DNA of 7,132 nucleotides, from assembly GCA_002401545.1 (NCBI GenBank), contig NVTJ01000008.1:31346-38477 (forward strand). The letters run 5' to 3'. This document shows, one piece after another, positions 1 to 6,428 of the stretch. The DNA comes from Alphaproteobacteria bacterium. GTDB taxonomy: Bacteria; Pseudomonadota; Alphaproteobacteria; Sphingomonadales; Emcibacteraceae. The first letter of the stretch is position 1, and each line of letters begins with the position of its first letter. The notes under the pieces were generated by a model, which saw only the letters and a program-made list of their open reading frames with translations, was not told the DNA's origin and searched no databases. A program made the translations under genes and the position numbers.

Positions 1-495
1 ATCAAAAAAACTATTCCCGGTCAAAAAGGCACTGAATACCGATTGACCCTAAGTGGAAAAGAACTTGCGCCCATCATTGATCATCTCGCAAGGTGGGGAC
101 TGCGTTGGGCGCGAAGACGACTGGAAGACGAAGACATTGATGTGGCTTGTTTTATGTGGGATTTCCACCGAACGCTAAAGGTTGATGAATTGCCAGAAGG
201 CGATACAGTTTTCTGCATTCAATTCCCGGAACAGGATACATATCAAAAATGGTGGTTGATTGCCAATGACGATACTGTTGACCTATGCACAGATAACCCC
301 GGCAGAGATGTTGATATATATTTAAGCAGTAGCCTGATTACACTGGTATCGATCTGGATGGGGGATATCCCGGTGAAAGATGCTCTTGACGCCGGGCAGC
401 TTGAATTGATCGGCGAAGCCTATCTGGTTAACTCAGCAGCACGGTGGTTCCCCATGTCCAGATATGCCCATGTTAGATCAAAAATTACTATTTAG
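1..495 (+). CDS. HxlR-type winged-helix transcriptional regulator with SCP2-like C-terminal domain (5' partial)
   Basis: The frame is open from the first base, so the gene starts outside the window; an in-frame TTG at 43 is internal, because conserved family sequence precedes it. The visible start, YRLTLSGKELAPIIDHLARW, is the end of a HxlR-family winged-helix domain (wing strand 'YRLT..G.EL' then the long helix with the usual 'L..WG..W'). The remaining ~115 residues resemble the SCP2-like (sterol-carrier fold) domain fused to some HxlR regulators: a mid-part ending in DVDIYLSSSLITLVSIWMGD, then an 'A...G.LEL.G' stretch. In this architecture the N-terminal part binds DNA and the C-terminal part is presumed to bind a small hydrophobic ligand; the ligand here is unknown. 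The gene reads more AT-rich than the arg genes by eye. It converges with gcrA, leaving a 126-nt gap. Family assignment is from motif recall, not a search. Confidence 0.75.
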   Translation: MKKTIPGQKGTEYRLTLSGKELAPIIDHLARWGLRWARRRLEDEDIDVACFMWDFHRTLKVDELPEGDTVFCIQFPEQDTYQKWWLIANDDTVDLCTDNPGRDVDIYLSSSLITLVSIWMGDIPVKDALDAGQLELIGEAYLVNSAARWFPMSRYAHVRSKITI

Positions 496-500
496 TGTCA

Positions 501-534
501 GGACCCCTCAATGATAGGTGAAGGGCCGCTTTTT
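501..534 (+). terminator. Possible imperfect rho-independent terminator after the HxlR-like gene
   Basis: Six bases after the TAG stop, 501-510 (GGACCCCTCA) can pair with 519-527 (TGAAGGGCC). This gives nine pairs with one bulged A (503) and one C-A mismatch (507/522), around an 8-nt loop. A run of five T follows at 530-534. Position and T-tract suit a terminator, but the stem is imperfect and the T-run short. Read on the other strand it has no T-tract, so it would not serve gcrA. Confidence 0.4.
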
Positions 535-621
535 CAGATGCAGATACCTGTCCCGCAGCAGGGTACGGCGGGAAACCAAGGGATAATAACAGGATTATAA
601 TTGAAGGTTCAAACGCCCGGA

Positions 622-1065
622 TTATCTTACCGGTGTGGCGGAAATGCGGCCTCTGTTGGCGCGGCGGTCACGACGGGGCTGTTGTACCTGATAGGCTTGC
701 TGGCAATGTTCCGGGCAATAGGGAAAGGCTGCCGCAGACGGCTTGCCGCAAAAATGAAAACCCTCTTCCCCCGGATGGCCGATGGGCCATTTACATATTC
801 TTTCCGTCAGTTCCAGGAGAGACACCTTGCCACCGCTTGCTCTGGTTTTTGGCGGCGCGACCTTTTTCTCCACCGTCTTTCTGGCCTTCTTCTTAGGATC
901 GGTTTTCACGGGTGAGGGGCGTGAGGCAAGATTCATGCGGTGTGCCTTGCCAATGACGGCATTTCGGGTGACCCCTTCGGCAAGCACCGCCGCAATCTGG
1001 CTGGCGCTTAAGCCCTTGTCCCAGAGTTCCCGTAATTTAGCGACCCGTTCGTCTGTCCATGCCAT
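622..1065 (-). CDS. gcrA: GcrA cell cycle regulator
   Basis: 147 residues. The N-terminal MAWTDERVAKLRELWDKGLS followed by ASQIAA and VTRNAVIGKAHR is the characteristic GcrA helix-turn-helix (about residues 1-46). A basic, low-complexity linker (about 50-80, rich in K, P and A) leads to the conserved C-terminal block (about 82-127): LLELTERICKWPIGHP, then FHFCG and YCPEH, with cysteines 91, 106, 117 and 121. In Caulobacter, GcrA works with the sigma-70 holoenzyme through its C-terminal part and activates promoters carrying CcrM-methylated GANTC sites; this homologue presumably does likewise. It is somewhat shorter than the Caulobacter protein (about 173 residues), mostly in the linker. The ATG is supported by AAGGA nine bases upstream. 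The gene diverges from the ABC permease; its upstream gap contains no GANTC site, though one lies inside the gene at 930-934. Confidence 0.95.
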   Translation of the reverse strand: MAWTDERVAKLRELWDKGLSASQIAAVLAEGVTRNAVIGKAHRMNLASRPSPVKTDPKKKARKTVEKKVAPPKTRASGGKVSLLELTERICKWPIGHPGEEGFHFCGKPSAAAFPYCPEHCQQAYQVQQPRRDRRANRGRISATPVR

Positions 1066-1105
1066 GGTTCGTCATCCTTGCTCATCGGTAAGTTCATTGT
1101 CTAGC

Positions 1106-1131
1106 TTGCAGTAGATGCTGTTCTACTGTAA
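1106..1131. repeat. Inverted repeat in the gcrA / ABC permease divergent intergenic region
   Basis: TTGCAGTAGA (1106-1115), six-base spacer, TCTACTGTAA (1122-1131). The inner seven bases of each arm are exact reverse complements, and the arms match at nine of ten positions (mismatch 1108/1129, a G-U pair in RNA). It sits 40 bp before the gcrA start and 44 bp before the permease start, where an operator serving one or both genes could lie. No T-run follows in the plus direction. On the minus-strand sequence the T-run precedes rather than follows the stem, so a terminator is unlikely. Confidence 0.55.
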
Positions 1132-1134
1132 AAA
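1106..1134 (+). promoter_or_regulatory. Weak candidate sigma-70 promoter for the ABC permease gene
   Basis: TTGCAG (1106-1111) as a -35 element, a 17-nt spacer, and TAAAAA (1129-1134) as a -10 element, about 41 bp before the permease start codon. Both hexamers deviate from consensus. The element is almost congruent with the inverted repeat at 1106-1131, so a protein bound there would be expected to affect transcription. This is inference from spacing and partial consensus only. Confidence 0.25.
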
Positions 1135-1175
1135 CAGCCCAAACAAAAGACAAAAGAACCACACAGGAATATTTC

Positions 1176-2000
1176 ATGAAGCGCAATTGGACCATCGGCC
1201 AAAATCTGCCCGCTTACGGCATAAGAAGAATCGGTGCCATAAACTGGCTTGGTGTCTGGACACTCTATAGCAAGGAAGTACGCCGTTTCCTTAAGGTCAT
1301 GGGGCAAACCGTGCTGTCACCCGTGATCACGACGGCCCTGTTCATGACAATCTTCACCATCGCGCTCGGCGGTAGCGGCCGCTATGTGGGCGAGGTTCCC
1401 TTCGGCCTGTTCCTCGCGCCGGGCCTGGTGATTATGGCGGTATTGCAGAATGCCTTTGCCAATACAATTTCCAGCCTGATGACCTCCAAAATGCAGGGCA
1501 ATATTGTCGATCTTCTGCTGGCCCCGCTCGGCCCCGCCGAGATGACGCTGGCCTTCACACTGGCGGCGGTAACCCGGGCGGTTCTTGTGGGTGCTTTTGT
1601 GATATTATCCATGTTTCTTTTTGTAGACCTGACCTTTCCCAATGTCTGGGCATTGTTTTATTACGGTATTTCTGCGGCGATTATGCTGGCTTTGCTCGGT
1701 ATCATGGCAGGAATATGGGCGGATAAATGGGAACAAAGCTCCAGCATTACAAATTTTGTCATTGTGCCCCTGTCCTTCCTGTCCGGCACTTTTTATTCCA
1801 TCGACCGCCTGCCGGGAATCTGGCATGATATCAGCCAGCTCAACCCCTTCTTCTATCTGATTGACGGCTTCCGCTATGGCATCATTGATCATGCGGACGG
1901 AAATCTTGTGATCGGGGTGGTGTATATCGCCGTCCTGAACCTCATACTGGGATTACTTTGCTACCGTATGTTCCGCTCAGGCTACAAGTTGCGCCCCTAG
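1176..2000 (+). CDS. ABC-2 type transporter permease subunit
   Basis: 274 residues. An N-terminal cytoplasmic stretch of about 45 residues precedes some six hydrophobic segments (roughly 46-64, 76-100, 123-150, 157-180, 192-210, 244-265), the usual ABC-2 permease topology. The C-terminal signature LNPFFYLIDGFRYGI (222-236) before the last membrane segment, together with the preceding LSFLSGTFYSIDRLP, is typical of the NodJ/YadH/DrrB-like ABC-2 family. These inner-membrane proteins pair with a separate ATP-binding subunit to export lipids, glycans or drugs; the substrate cannot be inferred here. No ATPase gene occurs in the window, which is odd because the two are normally adjacent. The ATG has AGGA (1165-1168) seven bases upstream. 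It lies 60 bp before argD on the same strand, so co-transcription is possible but not shown. Confidence 0.88.
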   Translation: MKRNWTIGQNLPAYGIRRIGAINWLGVWTLYSKEVRRFLKVMGQTVLSPVITTALFMTIFTIALGGSGRYVGEVPFGLFLAPGLVIMAVLQNAFANTISSLMTSKMQGNIVDLLLAPLGPAEMTLAFTLAAVTRAVLVGAFVILSMFLFVDLTFPNVWALFYYGISAAIMLALLGIMAGIWADKWEQSSSITNFVIVPLSFLSGTFYSIDRLPGIWHDISQLNPFFYLIDGFRYGIIDHADGNLVIGVVYIAVLNLILGLLCYRMFRSGYKLRP

Positions 2001-2013
2001 CAAAATTGTTGTA

Positions 2014-2019
2014 TTGACA
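2014..2019 (+). promoter_or_regulatory. Candidate -35 element upstream of argD
   Basis: A perfect TTGACA lies 41 bp before the argD start, in the 60-bp gap after the permease. At 16-18 bp spacing the downstream sequence is A-rich (around 2036-2042) but has no good TATAAT match, so the promoter is only suggested. If real, argD-argF-hslO would have its own promoter independent of the permease. Confidence 0.25.
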
Positions 2020-2060
2020 GTCCCCGATCAAAAAAGAAAACCGTAAAACAGAGAACAAGC

Positions 2061-3302
2061 ATGAAAAACAGCCGCCATGACAATCAGGAAGAGAGCATCA
2101 TTCCCCCTGTCTTGCCAACCTATGCCAGAACTGACATGGCCATTGACCATGGTAAAGGCGTCTATGCCTATGATCAGGACGGCAGGGTATATCTGGATTT
2201 TGGCTGCGGTATCGGTGTGAATAACCTGGGATTTTGTCACCCGGAACTTGTTAAAACCATTACGGAGCAGGCAAGTAAAGTCTGGCATACCTCAAATATC
2301 TACCGCATACCGGGACAGGAAAGACTGGCCGAAAGGCTGGCGGAAAACACATTTGCCGATACCACCTTCTTTACCAATTCAGGGGCCGAGGCCGTTGAAT
2401 GTGCCATGAAAATGGCCCGGCGCTATCATTATGCCACCGCAGAGCCTGAACGCTACCGCATCATAACCTTTGAAGGCTGCTTTCACGGCCGGACGCTGGC
2501 AACCATTGCCGCTTCCGGTCAGGAGAAACTGGTCAAGGGCTTTGGACCCATGATGGAAGGCTTTGACCATGTGCCTTTTTACCGGGATATGAGCAAAGTA
2601 GAGGCCGCGATTACCCACGAGACCGCCGCCATTATGATTGAACCGGTCATGGGCGAAGGCGGTATCAAACAGGTATCGGGCGACAATATGCAGATCCTTC
2701 GGGATTTATGCGACAAACACGGCATCCTGCTGATCTTTGATGAAGTCCAGTGCGGCATGGGCCGGACGGAAAAGCTGTTTGCCTATGAGCATAGCAACAT
2801 CACCCCGGATATTCTCTGCACCGCCAAGGGCATCGGCAGCGGTTTCCCGCTGGGCGCCTGTCTCGCCACGGAAAAAGTCGGCCGTCATATGACCGCCGGC
2901 AGTCATGGTTCCACTTACGGCGGCAATCCGATGGCCATGGCCATTGGCAACAAAGTGCTGGATATTATGCTGGCGGACGGCTTCTTCGACCATGTCGAAA
3001 AAATGTCCTATGACCTCAGAAAAGGCCTGATGACACTGCGCCATAAATATCCCCGCGTCATTGAACTGGTGCGCGGTATTGGCCTGATGCTGGGACTGAA
3101 ACTTAAAGTTGCGCCACCGGTTTTTGTCGCCAAAGCCCTGACCCATGGCCTGTTGGTTGTCAGGGCCGCTGATAATACGGTGCGGCTTCTGCCGCCGCTG
3201 ATTATCGAAAAAGAACATGTCAGTGAGGCCCTCGAAAAACTGGCCGGGATATGCGCGGAAATTGAAAAGGAACTGCCCGACCCGCAGTCAGAGGAAGAAT
3301 GA
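2061..3302 (+). CDS. argD: Acetylornithine aminotransferase (class III PLP aminotransferase)
   Basis: 413 residues, close to the usual ArgD length. ArgD moves an amino group from glutamate to N-acetylglutamate 5-semialdehyde, giving N2-acetylornithine (cytoplasmic arginine biosynthesis); some ArgD enzymes also act in lysine synthesis. Class III features are in order: LDFGCGIGVNNLGFCHPEL (45-63); the phosphate-binding TNSGAEAVE (105-113); GCFHGRT (139-145); FDEVQCGMGRT (226-236) with D227 expected to contact the PLP ring nitrogen; the lysine K256 in TAKGIGSGFPLGA that forms the Schiff base; and GSHGSTYGGNP (280-290). Adjacent argF supports ArgD over related omega-aminotransferases. The ATG has only a weak purine-rich ribosome site (CAGAGAAC). 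The ~12 residues before IIPPVLPTYAR are poorly conserved, but I see no better start. Its TGA overlaps the argF ATG (ATGA), implying translational coupling. Confidence 0.94.
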   Translation: MKNSRHDNQEESIIPPVLPTYARTDMAIDHGKGVYAYDQDGRVYLDFGCGIGVNNLGFCHPELVKTITEQASKVWHTSNIYRIPGQERLAERLAENTFADTTFFTNSGAEAVECAMKMARRYHYATAEPERYRIITFEGCFHGRTLATIAASGQEKLVKGFGPMMEGFDHVPFYRDMSKVEAAITHETAAIMIEPVMGEGGIKQVSGDNMQILRDLCDKHGILLIFDEVQCGMGRTEKLFAYEHSNITPDILCTAKGIGSGFPLGACLATEKVGRHMTAGSHGSTYGGNPMAMAIGNKVLDIMLADGFFDHVEKMSYDLRKGLMTLRHKYPRVIELVRGIGLMLGLKLKVAPPVFVAKALTHGLLVVRAADNTVRLLPPLIIEKEHVSEALEKLAGICAEIEKELPDPQSEEE

Positions 3303-4252
3303 GCAATTTTAAACTGAAAAAACCCTTGAGACATTTTCTCGATCTGGCCGCCCTGACCCCGGAGGAAGCCCGCCAGATCATTGAAAAGGCCAAGGTGCTG
3401 AAAGCCACCGCCACCGGAGAAGGCCAGGGCAAGGGTTTCATTCACCCTGACCGGCCTTTGGCGGACAAGAGCCTGGCCATGGTTTTTGAAAAGCCCTCGA
3501 CCCGCACCAGAGTATCCTTTGAAATGTCCATTCATCAGCTGGGCGGCACTGCCATTGTATTACAGGGCAATGACATGCAGCTTGGCCGGGGGGAAAGCGT
3601 GTCCGATACCGCGCAGGTTCTCTCGGGCTTTGTCGATGCGGTCATGCTGCGGGCGGACAGTCACGAATCCCTGCTGGAAATGGCCGCACATGCCACGGTA
3701 CCGGTGATCAACGCGCTGACCGATTTCTCCCATCCCTGTCAGGTGATGGCCGATGTGCTGACCTTTGAGGAGCATCGCGGCCCGATTAAAGGCAAAAAAA
3801 TAGCCTGGTCCGGGGACGGTAATAATGTGGCGGTTTCGTGGATTCATGCGGCGGTGCTGTTCGACTGTGAACTGGTGCTGGCCTGTCCGAAAGAATTCTG
3901 CCCCCCGACACAGGTTCTGGAATGGGCGGTAAATAACGGCGGCAGGGTTACCCTGACCCACGACCCGGCTGAGGCGGCGAAAGATGCCGACTGTATCATC
4001 ACCGATACCTGGGTATCCATGGGCGATACCGAGGCTGCAGAACGCATCGCCATTCTCGCCCCCTATCAGGTCAACCGGAAACTGATGCAGGAGGCAAAAA
4101 AAGACAGCCTGTTCATGCATTGCCTGCCCGCGCACCGGGGCGAGGAAGTTACCGATGAAGTGATTGACGGCCCGCGCTCCGTCATCTGGGACGAAGCCGA
4201 GAACCGCCTTCACATCCAGAAAAGCATCCTCATGTGGTGCTTTGGGAAATAA
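3299..4252 (+). CDS. argF: Ornithine carbamoyltransferase
   Basis: 317 residues, a normal length for anabolic OTCase. It joins carbamoyl phosphate and ornithine to make citrulline and phosphate, the step after ornithine formation, and typically acts as a cytoplasmic trimer. Visible motifs are the carbamoyl-phosphate loop STRTR (67-71) in EKPSTRTRVSFE; HPCQ (145-148); the ornithine-binding SMG loop in DTWVSMGD (236-243); and HCLPAHRGEEVT (274-285) with catalytic Cys275. The SMG and HCLP motifs distinguish it from aspartate carbamoyltransferase. The start ATG overlaps the argD stop and is preceded by GAGGA (3291-3295) only three bases away, a tight spacing suggesting coupled translation. hslO follows two bases after the TAA. 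The closest alternative, catabolic ArcB, is unlikely next to argD. Confidence 0.95.
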   Translation: MSNFKLKKPLRHFLDLAALTPEEARQIIEKAKVLKATATGEGQGKGFIHPDRPLADKSLAMVFEKPSTRTRVSFEMSIHQLGGTAIVLQGNDMQLGRGESVSDTAQVLSGFVDAVMLRADSHESLLEMAAHATVPVINALTDFSHPCQVMADVLTFEEHRGPIKGKKIAWSGDGNNVAVSWIHAAVLFDCELVLACPKEFCPPTQVLEWAVNNGGRVTLTHDPAEAAKDADCIITDTWVSMGDTEAAERIAILAPYQVNRKLMQEAKKDSLFMHCLPAHRGEEVTDEVIDGPRSVIWDEAENRLHIQKSILMWCFGK

Positions 4253-4254
4253 CC

Positions 4255-5109
4255 ATGACCCCCATCTATAACGACAGTTGCCTCGCGTTTCAGATCGAAG
4301 AGCAGGATATTAAAGGCCGGATTATCCGGCTGGACAGGGTGCTGAATGATGTTCTGGGCACGCATAATTACCCGGACGATGTCAAGCGTCAGCTGGGGCA
4401 GGCCATGGCACTGACCGCTATGCTGGGCAGTATGATGAAATATGACGGTATCCTGACGTTGCAGATTAGAAGTGACGGCCTGATACGAACTCTGGTCAGC
4501 GATTTTTCCACCGATGGGTCCGGGTCCGGCGTGGTGCGGGGCTATTGCGGACTTGATGAAGGCAAAACGCCTGTTTTAGGTGATGGCCAACTCATGATCA
4601 CCATGGATCAGGGGAAATACATGGACCGTTATCAGGGCATCGTAAAGCTTGATCAGGGCAGCCTGAAAGAATCCGCCGAAGAATATTTCCAAACCTCGGA
4701 ACAATTGCCGACCCATCTTATGATAAGCTGTGACAGGGGCGCCGATGGCCGCTGGTCAGCGGCGGCAATCATGATCCAGCATCTGGCCGGAAGCCCCCAT
4801 GAGGATAGCCGGGATCACTGGACCACGGCAACAGCTCTGCTGTCCACTGTCAAGGCATCAGAACTTCTGGACAAGGGTCTTTCTCTGCAGGATTTATTGC
4901 TCAGACTATTCCATGAAAGCGGGGTCCGGGTCTTCACCGCCACCGAAATGAGGACCGGCTGCCGCTGTTCCGAAGAAAAACTGCGCACTGTCCTGGCCAG
5001 TTTCAGCACCGAAGAATTAAAGGATTGCGCCGAAGACGGCATCATCACCATGACCTGTGAATTCTGCATGACCGATCACAAGTTTGAGCTGAAAAAGCTG
5101 ATTAATTAA
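4255..5109 (+). CDS. hslO: Hsp33 family redox-regulated molecular chaperone
   Basis: 284 residues from the ATG at 4255. HslO (Hsp33) is a cytoplasmic holdase, inactive when reduced with zinc bound to four cysteines; oxidation releases zinc, unfolds the C-terminus and exposes the client-binding surface. All four cysteines are present: CRC (236 and 238) in GCRCSEEKL and CEFC (268 and 271) near the C-terminus, with an additional Cys258 between them. The N-terminal domain has the usual 'HNYP..V...L..A..L...L...MKYDG.LTLQ....G.I..LV.D' pattern. An in-frame GTG at 4234 would add seven residues inside argF; the ATG two bases after the argF stop, with GGGA at 4244-4247, fits the family start better. 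Co-transcription with argD-argF is very likely from the spacing. The gene converges with the SDR gene and their ends overlap. Confidence 0.94.
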   Translation: MTPIYNDSCLAFQIEEQDIKGRIIRLDRVLNDVLGTHNYPDDVKRQLGQAMALTAMLGSMMKYDGILTLQIRSDGLIRTLVSDFSTDGSGSGVVRGYCGLDEGKTPVLGDGQLMITMDQGKYMDRYQGIVKLDQGSLKESAEEYFQTSEQLPTHLMISCDRGADGRWSAAAIMIQHLAGSPHEDSRDHWTTATALLSTVKASELLDKGLSLQDLLLRLFHESGVRVFTATEMRTGCRCSEEKLRTVLASFSTEELKDCAEDGIITMTCEFCMTDHKFELKKLIN

Positions 5110-5843
5110 ATCCCCTGTAGAAGACCACCGTCACAGGCGATGGCCTGTCCGGTGATATAGGTGGCCCGCTCCGAGCATAGGAATGCCACAAGGTCGCCTA
5201 ATTCTGATGGCTGGCCCATTCGTTTTGCCGGAATGGACTGTGCCACATTGTCCAGATCAAGCCCGAGGCCTGTCATGCGGTCGGTCATGATAAAGCCCGG
5301 CATCACCGCATTGATGGTGACGCCGTGGCCCGCCACCTCGGTGGCCACGCTGTTGACCAAGCCGTGGATTCCCGCCCTGAGCGCGTTGGAATAGAGCAGG
5401 TTTGCCACCGGCTCCTGTGCGGCAAAGGAGGTTATGACCACGATCCTGCCCCAGCCCTTTTCCTTCATGGGCTCCAGAAAGGCGTTCAGCATTTCAATGG
5501 TAAAATGAAAAAGCTGATCCGTGGCTTCGCGCCAGCCATCCGGCGTGGTTTGGGCAAAAGTCGCGGGCGCGGGTCCCCCGGTATTAATCACCAGAATATC
5601 CGGGTTGCCAATGGTCTCCCGAGTCTTGTCAATACAGGCCAGAACCCCGGTTCGGTCCGACAGGTTAGCGACAATAGGCACCGCATCAATTATTTTAGCG
5701 GCTTTTGTCAGCGTTTCTTCAGTCCGGGCGGCAATGGCAACCTTTGCCCCCTCCCGGACCAGAGCTTCTGCACTGGCATAACCCAGTCCTTTTGATCCCC
5801 CGGTGACAAGGGCGGTGCGTCCGTTAATGTCCAAATTCATCAT
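5106..5843 (-). CDS. SDR family oxidoreductase with atypical catalytic site
   Basis: 245 residues, a classical-length Rossmann-fold short-chain dehydrogenase/reductase. The nucleotide-binding motif TGGSKGLG (14-21) and the basic residues K18 and R40 suggest NADP(H). The region normally reading NNAG is NTGG (87-90), as in BKR-like (3-oxoacyl-reductase-like) SDR subgroups. Ser139 in VITSFAAQEP is at the catalytic serine position, but YxxxK is absent: the segment is NLLYSNALRAG, with Tyr151 one position early and Arg156 where Lys is expected. The rest (VTINAVMPGFIMTDR, AKRMGQPSELGDLVAFLCS, YITGQAIACDGG) is ordinary FabG-like SDR. Substrate is unknown. It starts nine bases after the nitroreductase stop. 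AAGGA lies four bases from the first of two consecutive ATGs and seven from the second, so the real start may be the second (position 5840). The stop overlaps the convergent hslO stop. Confidence 0.9.
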   Translation of the reverse strand: MMNLDINGRTALVTGGSKGLGYASAEALVREGAKVAIAARTEETLTKAAKIIDAVPIVANLSDRTGVLACIDKTRETIGNPDILVINTGGPAPATFAQTTPDGWREATDQLFHFTIEMLNAFLEPMKEKGWGRIVVITSFAAQEPVANLLYSNALRAGIHGLVNSVATEVAGHGVTINAVMPGFIMTDRMTGLGLDLDNVAQSIPAKRMGQPSELGDLVAFLCSERATYITGQAIACDGGLLQGI

Positions 5844-5852
5844 AAAATCCTT

Positions 5853-6425
5853 TTAGTATTCCATCCAGCGGGTAAATTCTGCGGCGGTCTGCCGGGTTTT
5901 GGGTGGCATTTGCTTTTTCGGGTGACCCAGATAAATGAACCCGACCAGTTCCGTGTCTTTGTCAAAGCCAAGGGACGTAACCGTATGCTCAGAATAGGTC
6001 ACACTTCCCGTGCGCCAGAAAGCACTCAATCCCAATGCGGATGCTGCCAGCAAAATATTCTGACAGGCGGCGGATACTGCCGCCACATCCTCCACCATCA
6101 AGACCTGTTCTTTATCTGACTTTGCGGCTCCTGCCACGATAATCACCGGGGCGCGCAGCGGTTTTTTCCTGATTTTTTCCAGGAATTTCACATTCTTCGG
6201 GCTGTCCGGGTCATCAAAATCCCTGGCAAGATGATCCGCCATCACTTCGCCAAGTTTCTTTCGGCCCGCACCCCGGATCACCAGAAAACGCCACGGGTTC
6301 GTCCGATGATGAACCGGCGCACATACCGCCGCATCCAGTATTTGCCGGATCACATCAGGGTCAACGTCCGCCTCCGTCATAAGGGCGTTGCTGTTTCTTA
6401 GTTTTATGGCTTCGATGACCGGCAT
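5853..6425 (-). CDS. Nitroreductase family protein, YdjA-like
   Basis: 190 residues, similar in length to the small FMN-dependent nitroreductases of the YdjA type. Evidence in order: an N-terminal arginine motif LRNSNA (9-14) where relatives have RRS, likely FMN phosphate contact; DAAVCAPVHHRTNPWRFLVI (31-50), the 'A..AP.......PW.F.V' signature; a central helix VAAVSAACQNILLAASALGL (114-133); FWRTGS (136-141), matching the YdjA 'WRSG'; and VGFIYLGHP (161-169), the conserved C-terminal strand. Such enzymes are cytoplasmic flavoprotein dimers using NAD(P)H to reduce nitro, quinone or other electron-poor compounds; the physiological substrate is usually unknown. The start follows the argE stop by three bases, with GGGA lying across the argE stop as ribosome site. 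It is probably co-transcribed with argE and the SDR. Confidence 0.88.
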   Translation of the reverse strand: MPVIEAIKLRNSNALMTEADVDPDVIRQILDAAVCAPVHHRTNPWRFLVIRGAGRKKLGEVMADHLARDFDDPDSPKNVKFLEKIRKKPLRAPVIIVAGAAKSDKEQVLMVEDVAAVSAACQNILLAASALGLSAFWRTGSVTYSEHTVTSLGFDKDTELVGFIYLGHPKKQMPPKTRQTAAEFTRWMEY

Positions 6426-6428
6426 TTT

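Noticed and set aside
43..45. TTG as the start codon of the first gene
   Set aside because: The frame is open upstream to the window edge and those codons encode conserved winged-helix sequence, so the gene is simply truncated.
551..573. Hairpin TCCCGC / GCGGGA between the HxlR-like gene and gcrA
   Set aside because: The stem is six pairs with an 11-nt loop and no T-run follows on either strand, so it is not convincing as a terminator.
601..1114. Plus-strand open frames across gcrA
   Set aside because: gcrA on the minus strand explains this DNA with a conserved full-length product; the plus-strand frames show no domain features.
2706..3535. Minus-strand open frames of 170 and 175 codons opposite argD/argF
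   Set aside because: They overlap each other and lie antisense to well-supported genes, with no recognisable motifs or ribosome sites.
3560..4213. Long minus-strand open frame (217 codons) opposite argF
   Set aside because: It is antisense to a fully conserved argF, its product (rich in H, G, F, Q) resembles no family I know, and such shadows are common opposite GC-biased genes.
4234..4236. GTG as the hslO start
   Set aside because: It would extend the protein seven residues into argF without family similarity; the ATG at 4255 has better context.
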